64,000 bases of DNA from Adiantum capillus-veneris. Taxonomy: Eukaryota; Streptophyta; Polypodiopsida; Polypodiales; Pteridaceae. This document shows positions 9,276 through 19,158 of this stretch, piece after piece. The stretch's first letter is position 1; each line of letters begins with the position of its first letter. Position numbers and translations under genes: made by a program. The notes beneath the pieces are model-generated. The model made no database searches, had not been told where the DNA came from, and was given only the letters and a program-made list of their open reading frames with translations. The DNA lies in the NCBI GenBank assembly GCA_014529385.2, contig CM043960.1, positions 31,357,396 to 31,421,395 of the forward strand, given 5' to 3'.

Positions 9276-9941
9276 TTCACGTGATACATCCAACCCTATG
9301 TGTCCGTGGACAAGCTACAGCATAACAGGGTTCCGTCAGTCCAGTCAATTTAGATTAGAAGTGATCAAGCACTTTTGTGAGTCTATTCGTAGACCGTGCA
9401 TGCCCAGTCACATAGTATAGATGCATATCCTCTTGTTGCACACAGCATGATCATAAGCATTTCCATCAGAATCCATTAGAATCAGTTAGGGGATTTTTCC
9501 AATGCATTTAGCCTATTTTACCTATTTTTGACATTTTTCACTTATTAAGTGACTTTTGTTGGAAAGTAGGTAGGGCAAATTGGGTAAGAAAATATATAAG
9601 CAAACCAAAGTTAGCACTAAATGGATAAGCAAGGAGAACAGCAGGCCATTGGCGACAGGTTCTCCCTCTCTCAGCAAGAACCACCAAGCGCCACCTTTGC
9701 CCTAGCGTTTTTTGCATCATCGCCAGCCTTTGCCTTGGCGATTTCAGTAGATACCGCATAGCTTCACCGCCTTCCATCCAACGTTTCCAACATCGTCAGC
9801 AGGCTGCCTTCTCAGCGTTTTGTTTCAGCATTGAACCACAGCCAATAAACTTGCGTTTTCATCATTGAACCGCATCAGATCAGGCAGCGTTTTCAGCCCA
9901 AAACGCAGCAGTAAATTCAGCGTTTGTAGCAGGCAAATTCA
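9276..9941 (+). repeat. plus-strand LTR of related autonomous element
   Basis: Begins TTCACGTGATACATCCAACC and shares its U3 with the reverse complement of LTR a: CCGTGGACAAGCTACAG, then AAGTGACTTTTGTTGGAAA, then a TATATAAGC box near 9593. Downstream of the TATA box it diverges and carries its own R-U5 (9690-9935). It ends just before a PBS. The left boundary coincides with the point where internal region a is cut off, at a shared TCAC. Confidence 0.75.
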
Positions 9942-9951
9942 GTATCAGAGC
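9942..9951 (+). other. primer binding site (partial)
   Basis: GTATCAGAGC is the core of the initiator-Met PBS; the leading TG is mutated. The following leader (TTTGACAGTGTTCTGTATCA) matches the minus-strand leader next to the PBS at 16153-16164, which confirms the two elements are related. Confidence 0.65.
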
Positions 9952-10281
9952 TTTGACAGTGTTCTGTATCACTCAAGGAAAGAACCACAAGAATACAAGT
10001 TTTTTTTTTGCTTGTTGCGGTCGCACGAACCCAAGTTCGCTTGGGCGTGTCGATTCCTAATCGTGTTTTTGAAGAGTGACAGGAATCCCAAGAAAGAAGG
10101 GCTTGTCCAACCTCCCCTTGTGTCTCTTTTCACTCATTGAGAGCGGACCGTGCACTTAGCGGCCGGCCAATCGACGTGAGGTGGGAAAAAGCAACCTTGG
10201 TGTGAGCGCAAGGCCGCCAAGGGGTGCACCCGCAGAAAGGAGTAGAACTCGGGTGAAGAGAAAATCCTTCTCAAACACGGT
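9952..10281 (+). other. leader of the plus-strand element
   Basis: Untranslated leader between PBS and gag. Its reverse complement is nearly the same as 15830-16150 of the non-autonomous copy, including the CGAACCCAAGTTCGCTTGGG segment. Confidence 0.6.
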
Positions 10282-11580
10282 TTGCAGGTGAAAGAAAACC
10301 TCAAGAACCACAAGAACCCAAGACCCTCAAGAACCCAAGTCCCTCGTGGGCTACCAAAGATCATAGTGCATGGTCATCACCCGAAGCGGAATGGATACTT
10401 CGCATACAGGCGTGGTGAGCATGAGAGAGGCGACAGAGAGTTCTCCCCACCAAGAGAATTTTCCGACCCTCCCCCTTCGCCATCTACACCACAAAGTGAA
10501 CCAAATCCTATGGAGGCAATGGTCAAGTCAATGATGGACATGATGGCTAAACAAGAAGAGACTCGCATTGCTTTGGAATGCAAGCGCGACGAACGAAAAG
10601 AAAGAAAAGAACAAAGAAAGGAGGAAGCGGTAGCACAAAGCGCGGCCATGGCGGCCGAGCGTGAAGCTCAAAGAGTAGCCTTGGAGGTCGAGCGTGAGGC
10701 TCAAAGAGAACTACGCACTCAAGAATTGATTCGACAAGTACTTGCCTCGAAGTCCGAACTAGCCAAAGATCGTGGGAGTTCCTCAAGTGGCGCAAGCCAC
10801 GATACGGATTCCAACCATCTAGTCACAGAGAAGTTGACTTTCAGTAAGTATGATGGTAAGATGGATGCTACGGTTTTTCATTCTTGGTTGCATCAATTTA
10901 ATGCTTATTTTGCAACAACTAAGAAGACAGGAAATAGCAAACTTTTAAAGGCAGCCATGTACCTTGTCGGCGATGCCATCAATTGGTACCAGGCATGGCA
11001 AGAGACACAGTTAGCCGCACACCTAGAGGAAGCCGACGAATTCACGTCCCTGTCCTTCAGTTGGGCTGATTTCCAAAACAAGCTCAAGGCGCGGTTTATG
11101 CCTCCTCAATACCTAGCATGATTGAAGGAAGATTGGCGCAATCTCAAGCAACATGGTATGCCAGTCATGTCTTTTTCTAACCGTGTTTTGCAGCTCGGCA
11201 CTCAATTACGCAAATCGGATGATGAGCGCAAGGAGGCTTTCCTCTTTGGGTTAGACGAATACATCAAGTTTGATGTAGAAGTCTTTGACCCCGCGGATCT
11301 CAACAAGGCGGTAGCAATTGCTCTCTCCCAAGAGATGAAGCACAACAAGGGAAAGCATAAGGAGAACAAGACTTCTCAAGGGACCTCTCAGAATTCTCAG
11401 ACCACGCAGAATGTAAGAACGGTAAGGATGGTAAGAATGGTAATTCTTCTAGCCCTTCTTCCTCTAATTCCTCGGAAAAGAACTCTAACAATGAATCTAA
11501 GGGTAAAGCTAAAGCACCTGCAAAACCTAAGCTAACCCCATATGAAAAAGCTTCACAAGGAATTGTAGGAGGATACATCA
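10282..11580 (+). pseudogene. Ty3 gag, truncated autonomous relative
   Basis: An open frame from 10282 is stopped by TGA at 11119-11121 and continues in the same frame to 11535, where frames shift. Residues about 45-65 match the N-terminus of the non-autonomous ORF. An ATG at 10370 opens the matching MVITRSGMDTS start, but a 2-base difference near 10400 throws it out of frame. A charged coiled coil (10550-10740) precedes a gag core with FSKYDGKMDATVFHSWLHQF and YLVGDAINWYQAWQ, then DDERKEAFLFGLDEYIKFDV. The TGA most likely came from CGA. Confidence 0.85.
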
Positions 11581-11594
11581 CTGCTGAAGAACAA

Positions 11595-12803
11595 GTGATT
11601 TATGCTAAAGAAGGTAGATGTTTTCAATGTCACGTCAAGGGTCACATTAAGAAGGCTTGTCCTAAGACAGTCCCACCTAAAGAACAAAAGGCACCCACAG
11701 CAACCACAAGCACTCTCACACACCACCCTGAATCTTCTCATGACTCCGACACACACATTGATGAGTCTCTCATAAAGTGTTATGGTCATGTAAAGGGTCA
11801 CCGTTTTATCATATTGCTTGATCCAGGCAGTATGCATGATGTGATTAGTCCCTCTCTTGCTAAGAGAGCCCGCCTAGAGGTTAGTCAGAAATCTCCTCTC
11901 GAGATTTCTGGCTTCGCTCCTTGTATGGACTCTCATCACGAAGGAGTGCCTTCATGTGATGTTTACGGTTCAACAAGCTTCTTTCAGTAGGAAATTTCTT
12001 GTGTCTCCTCTCTCAGGATGTGATATGATTTTGGGCATAAGATGGTTTCATGAACTCAACCCTCTTATTGATTGGGAAGCTAACACTCTCACTTTACATG
12101 CCAAAACTGATTCCCCCCTCATCATTCGTGCTGAGGAGGGCTTGCATTTTTTGCCTCTCATCTCTCATGTACAGGTAAAGCGTGAATTACGACGAGGAGT
12201 GCAACCAGCATTCATCTATGCTGCTCTAGTTTCCCAAAGCATACAGGCTCTGGCTGAGTATTCAGAGTTGTTTACGAAGTTTAAACATCTCTTTTTGCAC
12301 GATGATCTTCCACCTCGTCTCCCTCCCAAGCGGCCGGAGGACCATCGCATTGAGCTTATGGAGGGGGCACAGCCTGTCAATAAGGCTCCCTATCGTTTGA
12401 ACAAGACACAGGAGGAAGAGTTAGAGCGACGACTCACGGAGTTGGTGGCTAGAGGATTCATACGCCCTAGTGTAAGTCCTTTTGCTGCCCCTATTTTGTT
12501 TGTTCGCAAGAAGGATGGTTCGTCTTGTTTGTGTTGATTACAGGGCATTAAACAAGATGACCGTCAAGAACAAGTTTCCGATGCCTCGCATTGAGTATAT
12601 CCTGGATAGGCTCGATGGAGCAAAGGTTTTCAACAAGGTCGATCTCAAAAGTGGATACCATCAGGTACGGGTATTCAAAGGCGACATTTTCAAGACCGCT
12701 TTTCGCACCGAGCGAGGGCAATGGGAGTATATTGTTATGCCTTTTGGATTGACAGGTGCGGTGGGTACATTTAATCGTCTCATGGTAGGTCGTTTCGGCG
12801 ATA
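11595..12803 (+). pseudogene. Ty3 zinc knuckle, protease and RT N-terminus
   Basis: Spread over three frames. A CCHC knuckle, CFQCHVKGHIKKAC, is at about 11619-11660. A retroviral-type aspartic protease follows (FIILLDPGSMHDVIS, with Pro in place of the usual Ser/Thr after Asp, then SGCDMILGIRWF). RT starts with LPPKRPEDHRIEL and APILFVRKKDGS, shifts frame near 12530, then continues VDYRALNKMTVKNKFPMPRI and IVMPFGLTGAVGTFNRLM. It ends before the YxDD active site. RNase H and integrase are missing and replaced by LTR sequence at 12804. Confidence 0.9.
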
Positions 12804-13018
12804 TGCCCTAGCGTTTTTTGCATCATCGCCAGCCTTTGCCTTGGCGATTTCAGTAGATACCACTCCCCTTGCATCCAGCGTTTCCAACATCACCAGCAGG
12901 CTGCCTTCTCAGCGTTTTGTTTCAGCCTTGAACCACAGCGGATAAACTTGTGTTTTCATCATTGAACTGCATCAGATCAGGCAACGTTTTCAGCCCAAAA
13001 CGCAGCAGTAAATTAAGC
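12804..13018 (+). repeat. plus-strand LTR fragment
   Basis: Matches 9698-9908 (TGCCCTAGCGTTTTTTGCAT to AAATTCAGCG) and is joined directly to truncated RT on the left and to minus LTR b on the right. It is a recombination scar, not an LTR end. Confidence 0.8.
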
Positions 13019-14238
13019 GTTAGGTGCAGCGGAATGAATGTTTGCGCTTTGCTCAAGATGAGTGCTCCGAACTGTGCTCAAGGTTCCTTTTGTTCTTATG
13101 GAAGGTAGAGCCTTCCGTTCTTAATGAGAGAATGCTATGATCACAAACAAAGTGAATGGACACTGTGAGTGCAAGTGTATAAGACTTAGAGATAGAGAGA
13201 GAAGAGAGATACGACACCAGAGACGTTTGTAAAACCCTCCTCCGAAGGCCCCACTCTCGTCGGCGAGAGTGGTCTACTTATGATTGCACAAACTGGTATA
13301 AACTGAATGCATGTGACTGATGCAAGTCTAGGCTATGTCGACGATGACGAAGGTGAGGACGAGACCGACCTAAGGGCTGAAATCTGCAATCTTTCTACTG
13401 CTGTCCAAAAACGCTATGGGCTGAAATCTGTGACTAGTCCAAAAACGTTGATTTGGGGGGTTGTTTCTATAGGTCTTTGACGCTGAAAATCTACAGGTTT
13501 AGGAAAACTAAGGTTTCTTTAGGCTGAAAACTGATGGTCTTTCCGGGCTGAATCCGCTACTCTTTAGGGGCTGAATCTGCTGGTCTTCATTGCTTGGAAT
13601 TGCCAAGGCTGAAAGCTGTCCAAAACGCTACTGTACCAGAAACGCTAGACTGGAAATCTGATGGCGATGGCTTGATCAAAAACGCTAGGCATGGGGGTAT
13701 GCTTGCGGTGGAGATATGCTGAAAAGCACTAGGCGCTGAGAGGGCTGGGCGATGAGGGATCAAAAACGTTAGGGATGACTGCTTGTTGGAAAACGCAAGA
13801 AATGGGGATCTTTGCTTGGAGGAAAACCACCAAGGCTTGGTCTTGCTGAGAAGTTGCCTGTTGAGCAAGGTGCTCCTGCTACCTCTTCTGCCATTTAGTG
13901 CTAGCTCTAGTTTGCTTATATACAAACTTAGCAAAATTGCCCTACCTACTTTCCAACAAAAGTCACTTAAAAATGATAAGTGACAAGTGTCAAAAATAGG
14001 TAAAATAGGCTAAATGCACTCGAAAATTCCCTTGATGGATTCTGATGGGAATATTGATGATCATGCTGTGTGCAACCAAAGGATATGCATCTACACTAAG
14101 TGTCTGGGCATGCACGGTCTACGAATAGACTCACAAAAGTACCAGATCACTTCTAATCTAGACTGACTGGATTGAACTGAACCCTGATCATGATGTAGCT
14201 TGTCCACGGACACATAGGGTTGGATGTGTCACGTGACA
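13019..14238 (-). repeat. LTR b (middle minus LTR)
   Basis: Same family as LTR a and LTR c. Its left end lacks the terminal T and the adjacent PBS, because it abuts the plus-strand LTR fragment. Its right end is GTGACA, next to the PPT. It is shorter in the AAAACGCT repeat region than LTR a. Confidence 0.85.
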
Positions 14239-14255
14239 TCCCCTCCTTTTCAAAG
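14239..14255 (-). other. polypurine tract
   Basis: Minus strand CTTTGAAAAGGAGGGGA immediately before LTR b; same as at 7695-7711. Confidence 0.75.
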
Positions 14256-14979
14256 TGAGGTACTGGTACCGAACTGTATGGCGTCGAGGGAGATCGCCAA
14301 TAGCACCCAAAGTCCTGGAAGGGACTCTTCGACGGCCCACTCTGATGTGTGGGTCGTGCGGTACTTGAACTTCATAAAGGTCTGCAACGCTTGCTTCTTT
14401 GGGCCGCGCCGAAAGCGACACAAAGCCTTTTGTGGCTCCTTTGATGCTTCAACTTTGTCAAGTGTCATGCTTCTTTCTTCTTCAAGAATCTCCATGGCTA
14501 AAAATTCCTGAAACCACTTCCAACACAAAAACATGAACATATTCCATGTAAAGTGAATGGAAAAAATTATGTCGTCCTAATAGACTGTGCATGGAATATA
14601 GATGAACAAAGAGACGGAGTGACAAACCGTTCACCAAACATATGCAAACAATGAGATCGAATCTTTCTCTTATGATCTAGAGCAATCAACTATGGCAATT
14701 CACAACGGAAATGCCCATGCTTAGTGCTCATACTTTCATGTGCTCTTTCTACAACTGTGTCATGCCAAGGAAAAGACATGGAATGTGCCGTCCTTGAATG
14801 CATACTTTTCAGCTTTTCATGAACATCCGCATACATTCGTGCTCATTCATGAGTGCAACGGGCTCAACGTACAATATGTCATGCCTAGGAAAAGGGATCA
14901 CATAAAGACGCTGATTAAAATACAGGAAACGATCACGAATGAAACACTCGTACAATGCGTGCGTATCAATCGTGCGAAT
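14256..14979 (-). other. 3' non-coding internal region of non-autonomous copy b
   Basis: Homologous to 7712-8315 of copy a. No conserved ORF. Confidence 0.55.
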
Positions 14980-15715
14980 TCATAATACCTCCTGTGAGGG
15001 TTCTTTGAACCTAGGCTCGAGAGCCAAGATCGGTTCTTCCTGAATGATCGAATCGTCCTATGAGGGTTCTTTGGACCTCGACTCGAAAGCCAAGATCGGT
15101 TCTTCTTGATTGATCGAATCTACAACGAGGTTAGCTTCGCTAGAAAAAGCATCCACTAACACATCATCTTTCTTGTGAACAATCACATCGTCTTCATGCA
15201 ACTCATCATGCTTGTGAGAAATCACATCTTGATCATGCAAATCATCATGCTTGTCATTATCATTCAATTCATCATGCTTCTCATAATCATGTAAATCTTG
15301 TGTGTCATGCTTTGGAAAAGAAGAGACTGAGAGAGTCTCCTTTTCCCGAATCTCTTGCATATGTGCCTGAACTTGAGAAAAGAGTCGCAACATCTCTTGC
15401 ATTCTTGCTTTGGTCTCGCGATCAAATGTTGCTTGACGTTCTTTTTCTTCCAAGTCATAATGACGCTCTATTACTGCCATTTTTTCTTCGTAGTCACGAT
15501 CTATGGCTTCCATTTCTTCTTCGTAGGCCTTTCTGTCTGCTTCTCTTTCTTAGTCCAACTCCTCCATAAGAGTTGGCGCAATCCTTGACGTAGATGGAGA
15601 AAGGGGAGGGTGGGAAAAACCTCCTGCTGGGGAAAATTCTTCTTCGCCTCTCTCATGCTCATCACCTCAAAGCGAAGTATCCATTCCGCTTCGAGTGATG
15701 ACCATCCACTGAGGT
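14980..15715 (-). pseudogene. broken copy of the private coiled-coil ORF
   Basis: Second copy of the 8316-9176 ORF, in frame with it but interrupted. TGA replaces GGA shortly after MVITRSGMDTSL. TAA replaces CAA in the ELDQK segment (about 15550). TAG replaces CAG after KEPS (about 15058-15060). The frame then ends at TGA (14980-14982), where copy a has TGT and reads on. The longest intact piece is 15058-15513. Coiled coil and His/Asp repeats are preserved. Confidence 0.8.
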
Positions 15716-16152
15716 CGTGGGTTCTTGTGGTCCTTGTCGTCTTGGGTTCGTAAGTTCACGAGGAACTTGGGTTCTTGGGTTCTTGAGGATCTTGAGGTTC
15801 TTGAGGTTTCTTGCTCTTGCAAACCGTGTTTGAGAAGGAGCTTCTCTTCACCCGAGTTCTACTCCTTTCTGCGAGCGCACCCCTTGGCGGCCTTGCGCTC
15901 ACACCAAGGTTGCTTTTTCCCACCTCACGTTGATTGGCCGGCCGCTAAGTGCACGGTCCGCTCTCAATGAGTGAAAAGAGACACAAGGGGAGGCTGGACA
16001 AGCCCTTCTTTCCTGGGATTCCTGTCACTCTTTAAAAACACGATTAGGAATCGACACGCCCAAGCGAACTTGGGTTCGTGCGACCGCAACCAGGAAAAAA
16101 ATTCTTGTGATTCTTGTGGTTCTTTCCTTGAGTGATACAGAACACTGCCAAA
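15716..16152 (-). other. leader of non-autonomous copy b
   Basis: Untranslated leader between the PBS and the ORF. It contains several GGGTTCTTGGGTTCTTGAGG-type short repeats and shares most of its length, inverted, with 9952-10340. Confidence 0.6.
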
Positions 16153-16164
16153 GCTCTGATACCA
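16153..16164 (-). other. primer binding site (initiator Met tRNA)
   Basis: Minus strand reads TGGTATCAGAGC, a perfect 12-base plant initiator-Met PBS, one base from the LTR end CCTAACA. Confidence 0.9.
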
Positions 16165-16165
16165 A

Positions 16166-17878
16166 TGTTAGGTGCAGCGGAATGAATGTTTGTGCTTTGC
16201 TCAAGATGAGTGCTCCGAACTGTGCTCAAGGTTCCTTTTGTTCTTATGGAAGGTAGAGCCTTCCGTTCTTAATGAGAGAATGCTATGATCACAAACAAAG
16301 TGAATGGACACTGTGCGTGCAAGTGTATGAGACTGAGAGATAGAGAGAGAAGAGAGATACGACACCAGAGACGTTTGTAAAACCCTCCTCCGAAGGCCCC
16401 ACTCTTGTCGGCGAGAGTGGTCTACTTATGATTGCACAAACTGAATGCATGTGACTGATGCAAGTCTAGGCTATGTCGGCGATGACGACGGGGACGCCGG
16501 GACCGACACTAGGGCTGAAATCTGCAATCTTTCTACTGCTGTCCAAAAACGCTATGGGCTGAAATCTGGTACAATCCAAAAACACTGATTTGGGGGGCTG
16601 TTTCTGTGGGTCTTTGTCGCTGAACTAAAAATGTCTTGAAATGTACTATGGGCACCCTCCGTTCCGATCGAGGGGGGGAGTATATGTCTCATGAATTCAA
16701 TGCATTTCTGCCTAGTCGTGGGATAGAACACCAATGTAAAGTGCCTTATACACCTCAGCAAAATGGTGTTGCTGAGAGGAAAAACAGGTCACTTACGGAA
16801 ATGGCACGATGTATGGTCAAAAGTCAACCTTTGCCGCATTCTTTTTGGCTTGAGGCCATCATGTGTGCTAGGTGTCCTACAAAAGCTTTGCAGTCTATTA
16901 CTCAATATGAAGCATGGCATGATAGAAAGCCTTCTATTGAGCACATGCGTGTTTTCGGTTGTTTGGCATATGCTTTGGTGCCACAAACACAACGCAGAAA
17001 ATTGGATCATAAGGCTGTCAAATGTATTTTTGTTGGTTATAGTGCTGAAAGCAAAGGTTACAGGTAGGGCTGAAATCTGAGGTTTCTTTAGGCTGAAAAC
17101 TGATGGTCTTTCCGGGCTGAATCTGCTGGTCTTCTAGGGCTGAACTTGCAGGTACTTCAATGCTGAAAAACGCTGCAGGCTGCGGTCATAAAGGCTGAAA
17201 ACCCTAGGCTGATGCAGGTCAAAACGCTAGGTCAATGTGTCTCTACAAAAACGCTAGCTGTGTCTGCTTCTTCTAGCGATGGACGATGATGCAAAACGCT
17301 AGGATGGGGCTTGATTCTGTGACGATAGTTGATGATGCAAAAACGCCAAGCTACTGCACCTTTCCAAAAACGCTAGTAGAAGGGGATCTTCAAACAAGCT
17401 AGGGGATGCTGCTTCTTCTTGCTTGGAAAACGCCAGTGATGGGGATCTTTGCTTGGAGGGAAAGGCTTGGTCTTGCTGAGAAGTTGCCTGCTGAGCAAGG
17501 TGCTCCTGTTGCCTCTTCTGCCATTTAGTGCTAGCTCTAGTTTGCTTATATACAAACTTAGCAAAATTGCCCTACCTACTTTCCAACAAAAGTCACTTAA
17601 AAATAATAAGTGAAAAATGTCAAAAATAGGTAAAATAGGCTAAATGCACTGGAAAATTCCCCTTATGGAATCTGATGGATTCTGATGGGAATACTAATGA
17701 TCATGCTGTGTGCAACCAGAGGATATGCATCTACACTAAGTGACTGGGCATGCACGGTCTACGAATAGACTCACAAAAGTGCCAGATCACTTCTAATCTA
17801 GACTAACTGGACTGAACTGAACCATGATCATGCTGTAGCTTGTCCACGGACACATAGGGTTGGATGTGTCACGTGACA
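16166..17878 (-). repeat. LTR c (5' LTR of copy b) with captured integrase
   Basis: Same family as LTRs a and b, but about 430 bp longer because a Ty1/copia integrase fragment (about 16626-17068) sits inside its R-U5 part. Ends: TGTTAGGTGCAGCGG at 16166 and CACGTGACA at 17878, followed by the outer TSD. Confidence 0.85.
16636..17067 (+). pseudogene. Ty1/copia integrase fragment captured inside an LTR
   Basis: A 143-residue open frame with the Ty1/copia integrase core: LRSDRGGEYMSHEF, PYTPQQNGVAERKNRSLTEM, then FWLEAIMCARCPTKAL, SIEHMRVFGCLAYALVP and CIFVGYSAESKGYR. The first catalytic Asp region is missing, so only the second Asp and the Glu part remain. No stop interrupts it. On either side the LTR sequence resumes as in LTR a (left break after TCGCTGAA near 16626, right break at CAGGTAGGGCTGAAA near 17062). 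It lies antisense to the host LTR. Confidence 0.9.
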
Positions 17879-17883
17879 GGAAA
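17879..17883. repeat. TSD GGAAA, right
   Basis: Matches 6407-6411 exactly, directly after the LTR end GTGACA. Confidence 0.75.
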
Positions 17884-17915
17884 ATAGCATGCCTAGGCCA
17901 CAATCAAACAACACA

Positions 17916-18251
17916 TCAAGGTGGGTCATGTGCTACACCGAGGTGGAGCGTATTGCCACTGTATCTCACCTTTTCTAAGAGTAGAAAACATATCTCATAT
18001 GCACCAACAACGAAGAAAAGTATGTCGCCGCTCCCCTGCTGTCCTGGAGAAACCAATTGACGTATTCCACCACCTCCAAAGAGAGTGGAAAATGTCAAGC
18101 CAAATGCAAGCAAGTGCCTCCTATAAGCTTTTGGTGGTGCTGCACTGAGAACGTGGAGGCAACAAGCCTTCCAAACTATGGACCACCCTGTCTGGCTATC
18201 GTCAAGATCATGCTCAAAATGCCTCAATAATATCCCATCTCTTGTCAGCAT
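17916..18251 (-). CDS. possible host exon, membrane-protein-like ORF
   Basis: A 111-residue frame starting MLTRDGILLRHFEHDLDDSQ, with hydrophobic stretches (LLAFGLTFSTLFGGGG; DILFFVVGAYEICFLLL). After ...CFLLLEK the minus strand reads AAG|GTGAGA, a good splice donor, so the true coding part may end near 17960. The next frame upstream (18245-18502) is also hydrophobic. I do not recognise the protein. It could be an exon of a host gene whose introns took up transposons, or a captured fragment. Confidence 0.3.
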   Translation of the reverse strand: MLTRDGILLRHFEHDLDDSQTGWSIVWKACCLHVLSAAPPKAYRRHLLAFGLTFSTLFGGGGIRQLVSPGQQGSGDILFFVVGAYEICFLLLEKVRYSGNTLHLGVAHDPP

Positions 18252-18529
18252 GAACGTATAATCAGTGTAACATTGTCAGAACCCTCATTTAAAAATGCTC
18301 TAGAGAGGCGCATGAGCCAAGACATGGCACCCCAAGTGACAAAGCCAAACTGAACACCAAATCTGTTAGCAAAAGTGCAGACGCTTACCAAATGGAATAG
18401 GAGGTAGGGTAGATCAATAAGCAGACTCAACAGTCTGAAGTATACACCTAGTGCACATGGAATCATGGCCCATGAAGCCACAGGTCCCAACAGGTAATCC
18501 ACAAAGGACTAGCAATCATGGGAAACCCG

Positions 18530-18996
18530 GCTGAAGATTGTGGAGAGAGAGAGAGCGATCCCAAACAATGATGTGGCCATTCGTACGACCCTACTGACAT
18601 GGCACCCGCTTTTTGCAGCGGAAAATCCGGTCCGTATAGCTTGATGACGTGGCAGCCGGTGTACTTTTGGGCGCCAAAGTATTTACCGATTGTTCTAGGC
18701 TAGGGCTTGCATAAGGATGCCCAAGGGCCCAGGGGTCACTCTTAAGATTGTTCCTAAGAGATTAACATCTCCATCTTCTCTTTTATAAAAATCACTGCAT
18801 GCTTGCACATCTGTAAAGGGACTCCCCAGCTGTTTTAATATAAAAAGAAGTACCGAAAGGAAGCGCCAGACTTTGGGGCCAGTGCGTCTGGAAGGGGAAC
18901 TATGCCACTTCGTGCCGCGACTACTGTTTGTTTCCAATTAAAGTTTTTTCAGTTATGTTCCCGTGTTGCTGTGAGATTACCGCCTTGCCAATTACA
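18530..18996 (+). mobile_element. LTR 3' end, Ty3 family (solo or truncated)
   Basis: The R-U5 motif AAGAAGTACCGAAAGGAAGCGCC at about 18843 is followed by GGGGCCAGTGCGTCTGG and an end GCCAATTACA at 18996, the same arrangement as in the 19159-29005 element. No PBS follows. The 5' boundary is uncertain. Confidence 0.55.
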
Positions 18997-19153
18997 GCCC
19001 ACCAACTCACATGCTTACGTATAGCAAGAACACCTCAAAGTACTTGGTCCTAATGCACAGGTATAGCCGTCTCTATCTCAAAAATCCTCTAGCTCACTCC
19101 CCTGCTGATATCAAACCGCACAGCCATCTGATATGCTGGTTAGAGTCTGACCT
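18997..19153. other. short spacer between two LTRs
   Basis: No gene or repeat recognised. It ends at the TSD of the chromovirus. Confidence 0.4.
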
Positions 19154-19158
19154 CACAC
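19154..19158. repeat. TSD CACAC, left
   Basis: Identical to 29006-29010; target-site duplication of the chromovirus at 19159-29005. Confidence 0.9.

Larger units (their letters stand above)
6412..17878 (-). mobile_element. 11.5-kb composite LTR element
   Basis: Outer ends are LTR ends (TGTTAGGTGCAGCGG on the left, CACGTGACA on the right). They are flanked by the same 5-bp sequence, GGAAA (6407-6411 and 17879-17883), as expected for one integration event. Layout: minus LTR 6412-7694, polypurine tract (PPT), partial internal region with an ORF, plus-strand LTR 9276-9941 with gag-protease-RT of a related autonomous element, an LTR fragment 12804-13018, minus LTR 13019-14238, PPT, complete internal region, PBS, minus LTR 16166-17878. 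The simplest reading is a non-autonomous element tandemly duplicated through its LTR, with an inverted relative inserted into the first copy. A chimeric cDNA is an alternative. Confidence 0.75.

Noticed and set aside
18245-18502. Hydrophobic minus-strand ORF as a separate transporter gene
   Set aside because: Too short, no family motif and no defined exon borders. Kept only as a possible extension of the 17916-18251 segment.
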